This document shows, in pieces, positions 8,232 through 17,057 of a DNA stretch of 64,000 bases. The DNA lies in the NCBI RefSeq assembly GCF_000307025.1, contig NC_018584.1:2356001-2420000 (forward strand), written 5' to 3'. Position numbers and translations under genes: made by a program. The notes under the pieces were generated by a model. It saw nothing but the letters and a program-made list of their open reading frames with translations. It was not told the DNA's origin and made no database searches. Numbering within the stretch: position 1 is the stretch's first letter; each line of letters begins with the position of its first letter. The DNA is from Listeria monocytogenes ATCC 19117. GTDB taxonomy: Bacteria > Bacillota > Bacilli > Lactobacillales > Listeriaceae.

Positions 8232-9101
8232 ATGGATGGATACAACGATTTAAAAAAGGCTGAAAAAGCGGCATTTTTGAGTATATTTGCCTATTTATTT
8301 CTAGCGGTTTTAAAAATAGTTGCTGGGCAATTAGGAAACTCTGATGCCTTACTTGCAGATGGTTTGAATAATACGACTGATATTGTTGCTTCTGTTGCGC
8401 TTTTAATTGGCCTTAGAATTTCTCGTATTCCACCTGATGCAGATCATTCATACGGACACCGACGGACTGAAACTATTAGCTCTTTAATCGCATCTATCAT
8501 TATGTTTCTCGTTGGCGTGCAAGTTATTTGGAGTTCAATTGTTCATATTATCGAAAAAGAATTTGCAACACCCTCGATGTTAACTGCTGTTGTCGCGCTT
8601 TTTTCTGGTGTATTTATGTATGCTATTTACTTATATAATCATCGACTTGCGAAAAAACTTGATAGCCAAGCTGTGCGAGCTGCTGCATATGATAATCGTT
8701 CCGACGCATTTGTTAGTTTAGGTGCGTTTATCGGGATTATTGGGGCTGTTCTTGGTGTTCCTTGGCTTGATTCCGTGACGGCCTTTTTGGTCGGTATTTT
8801 GATTGTTTATACTGCTATCAAAATTTTCTATGACGCTGCACATACCTTGACAGATGGTTTCGATGTTTCTAAGCTCGAAACTATTCATGATTTAATTGCT
8901 TCTGTACCTGATGTCAAAAAAGTAATTGATATTAAAGCGCGAATGAATGGAAATAAGATTTGGATCGATGCAACTATCGCTGTGGATCCTGAACTAAATG
9001 TAGTTAAAAGTCATGCAATCACCGAAATCGTTGAACAAAAAATTCGTAACGAATACGAAGGTGCGTTCACTTTAGTTCATATTGAACCATTTTTTGAATA
9101 A
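8232..9101 (+). CDS. Cation diffusion facilitator family divalent metal efflux protein
   Basis: A 289-residue antiporter of the CDF family that would expel Zn, Mn, Fe or Co ions across the cytoplasmic membrane in exchange for protons. About six membrane segments occupy residues 12-210. The family metal-site patterns ADGLNNTTD in TM2 and DNRSDAFVS in TM5 are visible, with HSYGHRR in the following loop. The C-terminal 80 residues form the cytoplasmic ferredoxin-like domain, ending in FTLVHIEP. The DxxxD pattern with Asn next to it is often seen in Mn/Fe-type members, but the substrate cannot be fixed from sequence. The start has the site AAAGGAG. Confidence 0.92.
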   Translation: MDGYNDLKKAEKAAFLSIFAYLFLAVLKIVAGQLGNSDALLADGLNNTTDIVASVALLIGLRISRIPPDADHSYGHRRTETISSLIASIIMFLVGVQVIWSSIVHIIEKEFATPSMLTAVVALFSGVFMYAIYLYNHRLAKKLDSQAVRAAAYDNRSDAFVSLGAFIGIIGAVLGVPWLDSVTAFLVGILIVYTAIKIFYDAAHTLTDGFDVSKLETIHDLIASVPDVKKVIDIKARMNGNKIWIDATIAVDPELNVVKSHAITEIVEQKIRNEYEGAFTLVHIEPFFE

Positions 9102-9107
9102 TATTCA

Positions 9108-9136
9108 TTGTCAATAATCGTAAAGTCAACTATAAT
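9108..9136 (+). promoter_or_regulatory. Sigma-A promoter upstream of the CBS-domain protein gene
   Basis: TTGTCA (9108-9113), a 17-base spacer and a perfect TATAAT (9131-9136). The predicted transcription start near 9143 leaves a leader of about 214 bases before the coding sequence. A second TATAAT at 9285-9290 has only a poor -35 match. Confidence 0.7.
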
Positions 9137-9142
9137 TTAGAT

Positions 9143-9356
9143 TAAAGTATCATTTGCTGGGAGGGAATATTCGATGGGGCAGAGAAACTAATTCACATAA
9201 ATTATCTAACTAGAATGAAAAATAGGCAACAACACATTGGAGGAGTTCTCTTCCAGGACGGTTTTTCTTCTATATAGATAGTTTTATAATAAGCTTATTT
9301 ATATTAAACTAGGAGGTGTTTGCCTTAGCAGAAACTATTTCTGTCAAGGCGATTTA
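9143..9356 (+). promoter_or_regulatory. Long leader with a hairpin between SD and start codon
   Basis: No gene lies here. The best ribosome site, AGGAGG (9311-9316), is 40 bases before the start. Between them is a near-perfect stem: CCTTAGCAGAAA (9323-9334) pairs with TTTCTGTCAAGG (9338-9349) around the loop CTA, with one mismatch and one wobble. Folding it would bring the SD to about 13 bases from the TTG. A 14-codon frame (GTG at 9316, stop TGA at 9358-9360) also overlaps the start codon as TTGA. No known riboswitch class was recognised in the upstream part. Confidence 0.5.
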
Positions 9357-10661
9357 TTGATATTAACCATTAAATTTTTAATTATAGCTTTACTTATTGC
9401 TATATCAGCATTTTTCGTGGCAACAGAATTTGCGATTGTTAAAATGCGACCAAGCCGTTTGGACCAATTAATTGCGGAGAAAGATAAACGCGCAGTCCTC
9501 GCTAGACATATTTACAATCATTTGAACGCTTACTTATCAGCCTGCCAACTCGGGATAACGATTAGTTCCCTTGGACTTGGTTGGTTGGGGGAATCTACGG
9601 TAGAAGCGGCGTTACATCCGTTATTTAGCTTAATGGAACTTCCGCAATCAGCTATTACGATTCTATCCTTCACGATTGCCTTTCTATTTATCACATTCTT
9701 GCACGTAGTTGTTGGGGAACTTGTACCGAAAACACTGGCGATTGATAAAACAGAGGCAGTTGCACTTGCGGTAGCTCGTCCACTGCATATTTTTTATAAA
9801 GTGATGTTCCCGTTCATTTGGATTTTAAATGGTTCTGCCGTTTTCATCGCACGTCTTTTTGGTTTAGAGCCAGCTTCCGAGCACGAAATTGCTCATACCG
9901 AGGATGAATTAAAAATAATCGTCGGCGAAAGTTATAAGAGTGGTGAAATCAACCAATCAGAATTCCGTTATGTGAATAAGATTTTTGATTTTGATGAACG
10001 TATGGCGAAAGAAGTCATGATTCCGCGAACAGAGATTGTTACCGTTGATACGGGCTCTACTATCGGGGAATTATCCGACATTATGCAAAATGAACGCTAT
10101 ACGCGCTATCCGGTTATTGATGGCGATAAAGACCACGTTATCGGCGTACTTAATTTAAAAGAAATTTTGTCAGCATATGTTGAGCATGGATCTAATCCAA
10201 GTTTTAGCATTGATCCTTACGTAAAACCAATTATTCGTGTGATTGAAACAATTCCGATTAAAGAATTACTTTTCCGTATGCAGCGTGAACGTTCCCATAT
10301 CGCGATTTTACTTGACGAATATGGTGGTACTTCTGGACTTGTTACGGTTGAAGATATTGTAGAGGAAATCGTTGGTGATATCCGCGATGAATTTGATGCC
10401 GATGAAATTCCAGAAATTCGCAAAATCAAAGACGGTCACTTTATTGTGGATGCGAAACTTCTTATTGATGAAGTAAATAATATTTTAGGTACTGAAATTG
10501 AGGAAGAAGAAGTCGACACAATTGGCGGCTGGTTCTTAACGCAAAATTATGAAGTAGAAGTTGGGGACGAAATTGATTACGATGGATTCATTTTCCGCGT
10601 AAAACAAGGCGAACCTCATCATATTGAATATATCGAAATCATCAAAAAAACGAATGACTAA
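9357..10661 (+). CDS. CNNM/CorC-type membrane protein with CBS domains (hemolysin C family)
   Basis: 434 residues in the usual order: an N-terminal CNNM (DUF21) domain of about three to four membrane helices (1-190) including VATEFAIVKMRPSR, a linker KSGEINQSEFRYVNKIFDF, two CBS domains starting at about MIPRTEIVTVD and around IKELLFRMQ, then a CorC/HlyC domain (370-430). Relatives act in Mg2+ or Co2+ efflux or homeostasis; hemolysin is a historical name. The first possible start is a TTG at 9357 without a nearby SD; no ATG occurs in frame before the first membrane helix. See the leader for the odd initiation layout. It is followed by a strong terminator. Confidence 0.9.
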   Translation: MILTIKFLIIALLIAISAFFVATEFAIVKMRPSRLDQLIAEKDKRAVLARHIYNHLNAYLSACQLGITISSLGLGWLGESTVEAALHPLFSLMELPQSAITILSFTIAFLFITFLHVVVGELVPKTLAIDKTEAVALAVARPLHIFYKVMFPFIWILNGSAVFIARLFGLEPASEHEIAHTEDELKIIVGESYKSGEINQSEFRYVNKIFDFDERMAKEVMIPRTEIVTVDTGSTIGELSDIMQNERYTRYPVIDGDKDHVIGVLNLKEILSAYVEHGSNPSFSIDPYVKPIIRVIETIPIKELLFRMQRERSHIAILLDEYGGTSGLVTVEDIVEEIVGDIRDEFDADEIPEIRKIKDGHFIVDAKLLIDEVNNILGTEIEEEEVDTIGGWFLTQNYEVEVGDEIDYDGFIFRVKQGEPHHIEYIEIIKKTND

Positions 10662-10663
10662 TC

Positions 10664-10703
10664 AAAAAGTAGCTATCCCTCTCGTAGGATAGCTACTTTT
10701 TTT
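10664..10703. terminator. Bidirectional terminator
   Basis: AAAAAGTAGCTATCC and GGATAGCTACTTTTT enclose an 8-base loop with A and T runs on both sides. It serves the CBS protein gene on plus and quiR on minus, whose stop codon lies in its edge. Confidence 0.9.
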
Positions 10704-11580
10704 ATATACGATGCGCTAACATAAATTGCTTGAACTTCTCAGCTGCGGGCGTTAGCGTTTGGTTTTTCGCGACTGCGAGATAAAAGAATCTCTCCCAGTT
10801 TGGGCTTCTAATTGGTAAGACTTTGACATCCACATAATTTAAAATCGGCATGTTCGGAACTACAGCAATCCCAAAGTTTTGCGCGACCATTCCGGCAATG
10901 ACTTGATCCACTTCAATTTCATATGCAATTTGATAATCGGCACCAATTTTTCTGAACAAATCATCGATAATTGGACGCAAACCACTTTTTTTCGAGAATG
11001 CGATATGCGGATAATCTACCGTTTCGATTAAATCAATCCAGTCTTTCTCAGCAAGAGGATGGCTTTTGGGGACGATGAGCACTAATTCTTGTTTGGCAAT
11101 TGGCGTAAAGTGAATATTTCTTTCATTTTCAAGTTTAGAACAAATACCAATATCAAATTTCTTTTCTTTTAGGCCTTGAATGATATCAATCGAAACACCT
11201 GTATGGAAAATAAAATCGATTTGTTTTTCTGGTTCGGTTTGGAGAAATTCTTGAACAAGCTTTGGTATTAGAGACGTGCCAAGTGTTTGCAAGAATGCCA
11301 AGTCAATCTGCCCTTCCCCATTCGCCGCTTTTTTAGTCGTCGCGACACCCGCATCAATCATATCTAAGGACTCTTCCACATAATCAAGAAATACTTTGCC
11401 AGCTTTACTTAACCCTATATTCCGCCCTTCTTTTTCAAATAAAGGGATACCTAATTCTTGCTCTAAGGAGGAAATTGCGTGACTTAAACTAGGCTGTGTA
11501 ATCAGCAATTTTTCAGCTGCTTTTGTGTAATGCTCCATGTGCGCCAGTGTGACGAAGTATCGTAAATGGTGTAAATTCAT
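10702..11580 (-). CDS. quiR: LysR-type regulator of the shikimate/quinate operon (QuiR)
   Basis: 292 residues. The N-terminal winged helix-turn-helix spans 1-60 (MNLHHLRYFVTLAHMEHYTK, then ITQPSLSHAISSLEQELG), and the rest is a LysR effector-binding domain. It is divergent from the dehydroshikimate dehydratase operon, with 300 bases between. From memory, the L. monocytogenes homologue (lmo2233) was shown to activate this operon in response to shikimate and was named QuiR. That identification depends on synteny and family, not on a search. It probably also controls its own promoter, as LysR proteins commonly do. The start is backed by AGGAGAG directly upstream. Confidence 0.85.
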   Translation of the reverse strand: MNLHHLRYFVTLAHMEHYTKAAEKLLITQPSLSHAISSLEQELGIPLFEKEGRNIGLSKAGKVFLDYVEESLDMIDAGVATTKKAANGEGQIDLAFLQTLGTSLIPKLVQEFLQTEPEKQIDFIFHTGVSIDIIQGLKEKKFDIGICSKLENERNIHFTPIAKQELVLIVPKSHPLAEKDWIDLIETVDYPHIAFSKKSGLRPIIDDLFRKIGADYQIAYEIEVDQVIAGMVAQNFGIAVVPNMPILNYVDVKVLPIRSPNWERFFYLAVAKNQTLTPAAEKFKQFMLAHRI

Positions 11581-11650
11581 GCTTCTCTCCTAACTAAAAA
11601 GTTATCTATGCAATTTATCTATCAATTAATAGAACAATACCAATTTGTTT

Positions 11651-11708
11651 TTATGGAATAGTCATAATACAATTAGACTGTAGTTACGCCAGTGAAATAA
11701 ACTATTCC
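11651..11708. promoter_or_regulatory. Candidate QuiR operator half-sites
   Basis: TTATG (11651-11655) and CATAA (11663-11667) form a dyad of the T-N11-A type used by LysR regulators. The inner GGAATAG (11655-11661) recurs inverted as CTATTCC at 11702-11708. Nothing else of note was seen in the 300-base divergent region except the AT-rich leader and the GAGAGGAG ribosome site before 11881. Confidence 0.45.
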
Positions 11709-11793
11709 TTAAAAACCAATATACGGTAGAATAGGTTAACTGTCCAGTTCCATTTTCAACTATTGAAGGCGTTATCACATCAGAGGTTTTTAA

Positions 11794-12735
<942 letters not shown>

Positions 12736-12803
12736 ACACCTACTCGCTTATGTGAAAATAATAACGTAGTAGGAAGACTCCCTGTGAAAGGAATGTGTTA
12801 TTT

Positions 12804-14729
12804 TTGAAATTTAATTCGATGTTTTCACCTATTGATATCGGGCCGATGAAGGTGCCTAACAGATTTGTCGTATCGCCAATGTGTAACAACTATGCAAATA
12901 CAGATGGAACTTTATCAGATACTTCCCTTGCTTATTACAAAGAACGAGCACTTGGGGGTTTTGGGCTTATTACTTTTGAAGCAACGGTTGTAGATGTACG
13001 CGCAAAAGGTGGCGCAAATAAAGCATGCCTATATAGTGATCATCAAATTGCTAGTTTTAAACGAGTGATTGATGTATGTCACGATGCTGGAGCAAAAATT
13101 TCTGTTCAGTTACAGCACGCTGGACCAGAAGGAAATTCCAAAGTATCTGGTTATCCTTTAAGAGCAGCCTCAGCAATCGCCTCTGCTGCAGGGCGTAATA
13201 CTCCGGAAGCCATTTCGCGTGAAGAACTTTATGAGTTGATTGAACTTTACGGAGAAGCTGCTTTACGAGCAAAAAAAGCGGGCGCCGATGCGGTTGAAGT
13301 TCACTGCGCACATGGTTATCTAGTAAGTAGTTTCTTATCTGCACGGACGAACAAACGTGTGGACGAGTTTGGTGGCTGTTTTGAAAACCGAATGCGATTA
13401 CCTCGGCTTATTATTGAAAGTATTCGTAAACGTGTCGGTCATTCCATCGCAATTCTTTGCCGAATTAATAGCACGGATGGTGTGGAAGGCGGACTAAGTG
13501 TTCAAGATAGCGCAACAGTTGCAGCTTATTTAGAAGATTGTGGTTTGGATGGTTTGCATGTTTCTCGTAGCGTCCATATTCGTGATGAATACATGTGGGC
13601 GCCAACCGTATTGCATGCAGGATTTAGCTCTGATCTTGTAACACAAATCAAACGCGCTGTTTCTATTCCTGTAATTACTGTGGGTCGTTTCACAGAGCCG
13701 CATTACGCGGAATTAATGGTTCGTGAAGGCCGCGCTGACTTGGTTGCTTTCGGGCGTCAGTCTTTAGCAGATCCAGAAACACCAAACAAAGCTGCTGCTG
13801 GAAAACTAGACGAATTACTTCCTTGCATCGCTTGTCTTCAAGGTTGCGTTGCTAATATGTATGCCGGAAAACCCATTACTTGTTTAGTAAATCCGTTACT
13901 TGGACGTGAATCCGAAGCTTATTCACCTAAAACTCCAAGTAAAAAAGTAGTTGTCATTGGCGGTGGTGTCGGCGGGCTTTATGCTGGATGGATGGCTGGA
14001 TCCCGTGGTCATGATGTGACAGTTTATGAAGCATCAGATATGATTGGCGGTCAAATGCGCTTAGCTGCCTATCCTCCTGGTAAAGGCGACTTAACAAACA
14101 TGGTTCGAAGTTACATCAAAAAGTGTGAACAGTTCGATGTCGAAATTAAAACAAACACACCTGTAACACCAGAACTTATTCAAGAAGTTGCCCCAGATGC
14201 CGTCATTATTGCAACTGGCGCCACTCCACTTGTTTTGCCGATACCAGGTATTGAGGATGCTGGACTTATCCACGCAGTTGACTTACTTGATGGGAAAGAG
14301 AAATGTGGTCAAAAAGTGCTCGTAGTTGGCGGAGGTATGGTTGGTAGTGAAACAGCTGCATTTTTAGGTGAAGCTGGTCATGACGTCACCGTTGTAGAAC
14401 TTCGCGATGAAGTCGGAGCAGACGTTATTTCTGAACATCGTAAATTCCTGATGCGTGATTTCGATGAATATAAAATCAAAAGTGTTACGAATGCAAAAGT
14501 AACGAGTTTCTTTGAAGACGGGGTAACCTATTCCCTAGCGGATAACAAAGAACACCGAATCGACGGATTTGACTCTGTTGTTCTAGCAATGGGATCAAGA
14601 GCCTATAACCCACTGGAAGAAGCTATAAAAAAAATGGTACCCGAAACCTATGTCATCGGTGATGCTATTCGTGCGCGCCGGGCATTGGATGCAACAAAAG
14701 AAGCACTAGACGCTGTATTACAATTATAA
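12804..14729 (+). CDS. Old-yellow-enzyme family FMN/FAD/4Fe-4S enoate reductase
   Basis: 641 residues arranged like 2,4-dienoyl-CoA reductase: an FMN-binding TIM barrel (about 1-335; HCAHGYLVSSFLS near 168-180), a cluster-binding segment with C341, C344, C348 and C360, then an FAD/NAD(P) Rossmann half with GGGVGG (386-391) and a second VVGGGMVGSETA. Such enzymes move hydride from NADH through FAD and the iron-sulfur cluster to FMN and reduce enoates. Its substrate here is presumably an intermediate of the quinate/shikimate route; that is inference from the operon only. TTG at 12804, 11 bases after AAAGGA, is taken as start; a GTG at 12795 lies too close to the ribosome site. Confidence 0.85.
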   Translation: MKFNSMFSPIDIGPMKVPNRFVVSPMCNNYANTDGTLSDTSLAYYKERALGGFGLITFEATVVDVRAKGGANKACLYSDHQIASFKRVIDVCHDAGAKISVQLQHAGPEGNSKVSGYPLRAASAIASAAGRNTPEAISREELYELIELYGEAALRAKKAGADAVEVHCAHGYLVSSFLSARTNKRVDEFGGCFENRMRLPRLIIESIRKRVGHSIAILCRINSTDGVEGGLSVQDSATVAAYLEDCGLDGLHVSRSVHIRDEYMWAPTVLHAGFSSDLVTQIKRAVSIPVITVGRFTEPHYAELMVREGRADLVAFGRQSLADPETPNKAAAGKLDELLPCIACLQGCVANMYAGKPITCLVNPLLGRESEAYSPKTPSKKVVVIGGGVGGLYAGWMAGSRGHDVTVYEASDMIGGQMRLAAYPPGKGDLTNMVRSYIKKCEQFDVEIKTNTPVTPELIQEVAPDAVIIATGATPLVLPIPGIEDAGLIHAVDLLDGKEKCGQKVLVVGGGMVGSETAAFLGEAGHDVTVVELRDEVGADVISEHRKFLMRDFDEYKIKSVTNAKVTSFFEDGVTYSLADNKEHRIDGFDSVVLAMGSRAYNPLEEAIKKMVPETYVIGDAIRARRALDATKEALDAVLQL

Positions 14730-14739
14730 TTTATCATTC

Positions 14740-14766
14740 TACTCGCTGTAATGTGCAGCGAGTAGG
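14740..14766 (+). other. Intercistronic hairpin in the qui operon
   Basis: CTACTCGCTG (14740-14749) and CAGCGAGTAG (14757-14766) pair perfectly around a 7-base loop. No T run follows and the next gene starts 21 bases later, so an mRNA-processing or stabilising structure is more likely than a terminator. The motif CTACTCGC also occurs at 12740 in the previous intergenic gap. Confidence 0.6.
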
Positions 14767-14787
14767 ATTCATTCGGAGGAAAACAAA

Positions 14788-15657
14788 ATGGAAAATAGAA
14801 TTTCAGGAACGACTAGGCTTCTTGGCTTAATTGGGACACCCGTAGACCATTCAAAATCTCCAATCATGTATAATTACAGTTTTCAAAAAGCGGGGTTGGA
14901 TTATGCTTACCTAGCTTTTGACACACCTATTGAAAAAGTTGCTGATACTATAAAAGCAATCAAGACATTTAATCTGCGTGGCGCAAACGTGACCATGCCT
15001 TGTAAAAGTGAAGTTTTAAAACACATGGATGACCTTTCCCCTGCTGCTCGGATGATTGGCGCTGTTAACACTATCGTAAATGAAGACGGGAAGCTAACTG
15101 GGCATATAACAGATGGCCTTGGTTTTATTGCAAATTTACGAGATGCTAGTGTAGATGTCACCGGCAAAAAAATGACTATAATTGGTGCTGGTGGTGCAGC
15201 TACAGCAATCCAAGTCCAGTGTGCACTTGATGGGGCCAAGGAAATCACCATTTTTAATATTAAAGACGCTTTTTATGACAAAGCAAAACAAACTGCTGCT
15301 TCCATTAAACAAGAAGTGCCAAATTGCATCGTACATATTTATGATTTGAACGATACAGAAAAACTAAATGCGGAAATTGCCACTAGCGATATCCTTGTTA
15401 ATGCGACACTCGTTGGCATGCATCCGAATGAACACGAAACACCTATTAGCGATACATCCGTTTTTAGAAAAGAACTTATCGTTGCAGATATTATTTATAA
15501 CCCTAAAAAAACGCAACTTCTACTAGATGCTGAAGCTGCTGGTTGTAAGACTGTAGGCGGGTTAGGAATGCTTTTGTGGCAAGGCGCTGAAGCATACAAA
15601 TTGTTTACTGGTAAAGATATGCCAGTTTCAGAAGTAAAGAATCTATATTTCAACTAA
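14788..15657 (+). CDS. Shikimate/quinate 5-dehydrogenase
   Basis: A 289-residue AroE-family enzyme that oxidises shikimate (or quinate) reversibly to the 3-dehydro compound with NAD(P). The N-terminal substrate domain shows GTPVDHSKSPIMYN, with the shikimate-binding Ser pair, and NVTMPCKSEV, with the catalytic Lys. The Rossmann loop is IIGAGGAATA, and GGLGMLLWQGAEAYKLFTG closes the protein. Its place between QuiR-linked catabolic genes suggests a catabolic paralogue, not the biosynthetic AroE, feeding 3-dehydroshikimate to the dehydratase encoded first in the operon. The start has a GGAGG site. From memory this is lmo2236 in EGD-e. Confidence 0.92.
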   Translation: MENRISGTTRLLGLIGTPVDHSKSPIMYNYSFQKAGLDYAYLAFDTPIEKVADTIKAIKTFNLRGANVTMPCKSEVLKHMDDLSPAARMIGAVNTIVNEDGKLTGHITDGLGFIANLRDASVDVTGKKMTIIGAGGAATAIQVQCALDGAKEITIFNIKDAFYDKAKQTAASIKQEVPNCIVHIYDLNDTEKLNAEIATSDILVNATLVGMHPNEHETPISDTSVFRKELIVADIIYNPKKTQLLLDAEAAGCKTVGGLGMLLWQGAEAYKLFTGKDMPVSEVKNLYFN

Positions 15658-15689
15658 TAAATTCATCAGGATTTCGAGAGGAGAAAAAA

Positions 15690-16898
15690 ATGAACGCAAA
15701 AAGATTTTATCCAACAGCAATAGCACTTTATTTTACTTATTTTATTCACGGTATTGGGGTATCCATTCTTGGCCAATACAAACAAGATTTCGCCGGAGTA
15801 TGGGGAGCAGATAAGCTTTCTGATGGCACATTTGACGTAAGCATGGTTATCGCAGTTATCGCAGCACTTGGTTTAGGTCGCTTGCTGACATTACCAATTT
15901 CTGGACCCTTCTCAGATAAATTTGGGCGTAAACCGTCCGCATTAATCGGTGTTGCGTTATACGCAGTTTATTTCATCGGTCTTGCTTTTGCACCGAATAT
16001 GTATATCGCTTACGCTTTCGCTTTTGTAGGAGGAGCGGCGAACTCATTCTTAGACACAGCCGTAACACCATCAGTTCTAGAAATTTTCACAAAAAATGGC
16101 GCCATTGCCAATATGTTTACTAAATTCTCTATCTCTATCGGACAATTTGTATTACCTTTCGCAATCGGTATGGTTGCGGCGGCAAATATGTCATTCCGCA
16201 CACTATTCGTTATTACAATGGTCTTAATCGTTATTGATGGCTTAATCATCGCATTTATGCCATTCCCTCCAATGAACAATAATGTTGGCGGCGAAAAAGC
16301 AAAACCAGAAAAAATGAAATTCAATGCAACTAGTTGGGCTATAATCGGTATTGGTTTTACGTGTACATCCACTTTCCAACTATGGCTAAACTGCAACCAA
16401 GAACTTGGAAAATTATACGGTATGGCTGATCCAAGTAAAATTCAATCATTCTACTCACTAGGAACAATGTGCGCAATTCTAATTACCGCTGTTCTCGTGA
16501 AAAAATTTATTTTACCAGTCCGAATTCTAATCCTATATCCAGCAATTGCCACTTTAATGTTGCTAATTATTTATATCGTACAAACACCAACCATTTGCTT
16601 AATTGGTGGATTTGTCATCGGATACGCTGCTGCTGGGGGAGTTCTACAACTAGCTGTATCAACTGCCAATGAGTTTTTCCCAACAAACAAAGGGAAAATC
16701 ACTTCAATTGTCATGATTTCTTCCAGTCTAGCAAACTATATTGTTTTAAACGTTGCAAGTTATATTACTAAAGCTGGTGGTATCGAAGGTCCGAAATATG
16801 TGTTATTATTCAATGTAGCGATAACTGTTATTGGTATCCTACTAGCAATCTTTGTCAATATGCGTTACAAAAACGAATCTAAAATTGCTACTAAATAA
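15690..16898 (+). CDS. MFS transporter, probable shikimate/quinate uptake
   Basis: 402 residues with about 12 membrane helices. The MFS motif A is present as SDKFGRKPSALIG between helices 2 and 3, and a central charged loop (GGEKAKPEKMKF) separates the two halves. It follows the shikimate dehydrogenase by 32 bases with a GAGAGGAG ribosome site, so it is in the QuiR operon and most likely brings in quinate, shikimate or a related hydroaromatic acid. The substrate is inferred from context only. It is clearly similar to the next gene, in N-terminal sequence (LYFTYFIHGIG against LYMNYFVHGMA) and elsewhere. Confidence 0.85.
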   Translation: MNAKRFYPTAIALYFTYFIHGIGVSILGQYKQDFAGVWGADKLSDGTFDVSMVIAVIAALGLGRLLTLPISGPFSDKFGRKPSALIGVALYAVYFIGLAFAPNMYIAYAFAFVGGAANSFLDTAVTPSVLEIFTKNGAIANMFTKFSISIGQFVLPFAIGMVAAANMSFRTLFVITMVLIVIDGLIIAFMPFPPMNNNVGGEKAKPEKMKFNATSWAIIGIGFTCTSTFQLWLNCNQELGKLYGMADPSKIQSFYSLGTMCAILITAVLVKKFILPVRILILYPAIATLMLLIIYIVQTPTICLIGGFVIGYAAAGGVLQLAVSTANEFFPTNKGKITSIVMISSSLANYIVLNVASYITKAGGIEGPKYVLLFNVAITVIGILLAIFVNMRYKNESKIATK

Positions 16899-16905
16899 TT
16901 TATTA

Positions 16906-16936
16906 TTCAACTGAGCATTTATGATGCTCAGTTGAA
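16906..16936 (+). other. Intercistronic hairpin between the two MFS genes
   Basis: TTCAACTGAGCAT (16906-16918) and ATGCTCAGTTGAA (16924-16936) are perfectly complementary around TTATG. Only CTTACAT follows, so a canonical terminator is doubtful. It may attenuate or protect the upstream mRNA. Confidence 0.6.
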
Positions 16937-17057
16937 CTTACATATCATTTGTGAAGTAAAGCACAAACTTATGTATTTTATCTATATGAACTCACTGAAA
17001 AAGAGGGTATTTTTAATAAAAAGTCCTCATAAGTCATTACATAAAGGAGAGCAGACT

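Noticed and set aside
9285-9290. TATAAT inside the leader of the CBS-domain gene as a main promoter
   Set aside because: The -35 region reads TTTTTC, a poor match, while TTGTCA-17-TATAAT upstream at 9108 is far better. A minor second start cannot be excluded.
9143-9310. Possible known riboswitch (M-box, yybP-ykoY or c-di-AMP type) in the leader
   Set aside because: The conserved core sequences of these classes were not recognised by eye; a covariance search would decide.
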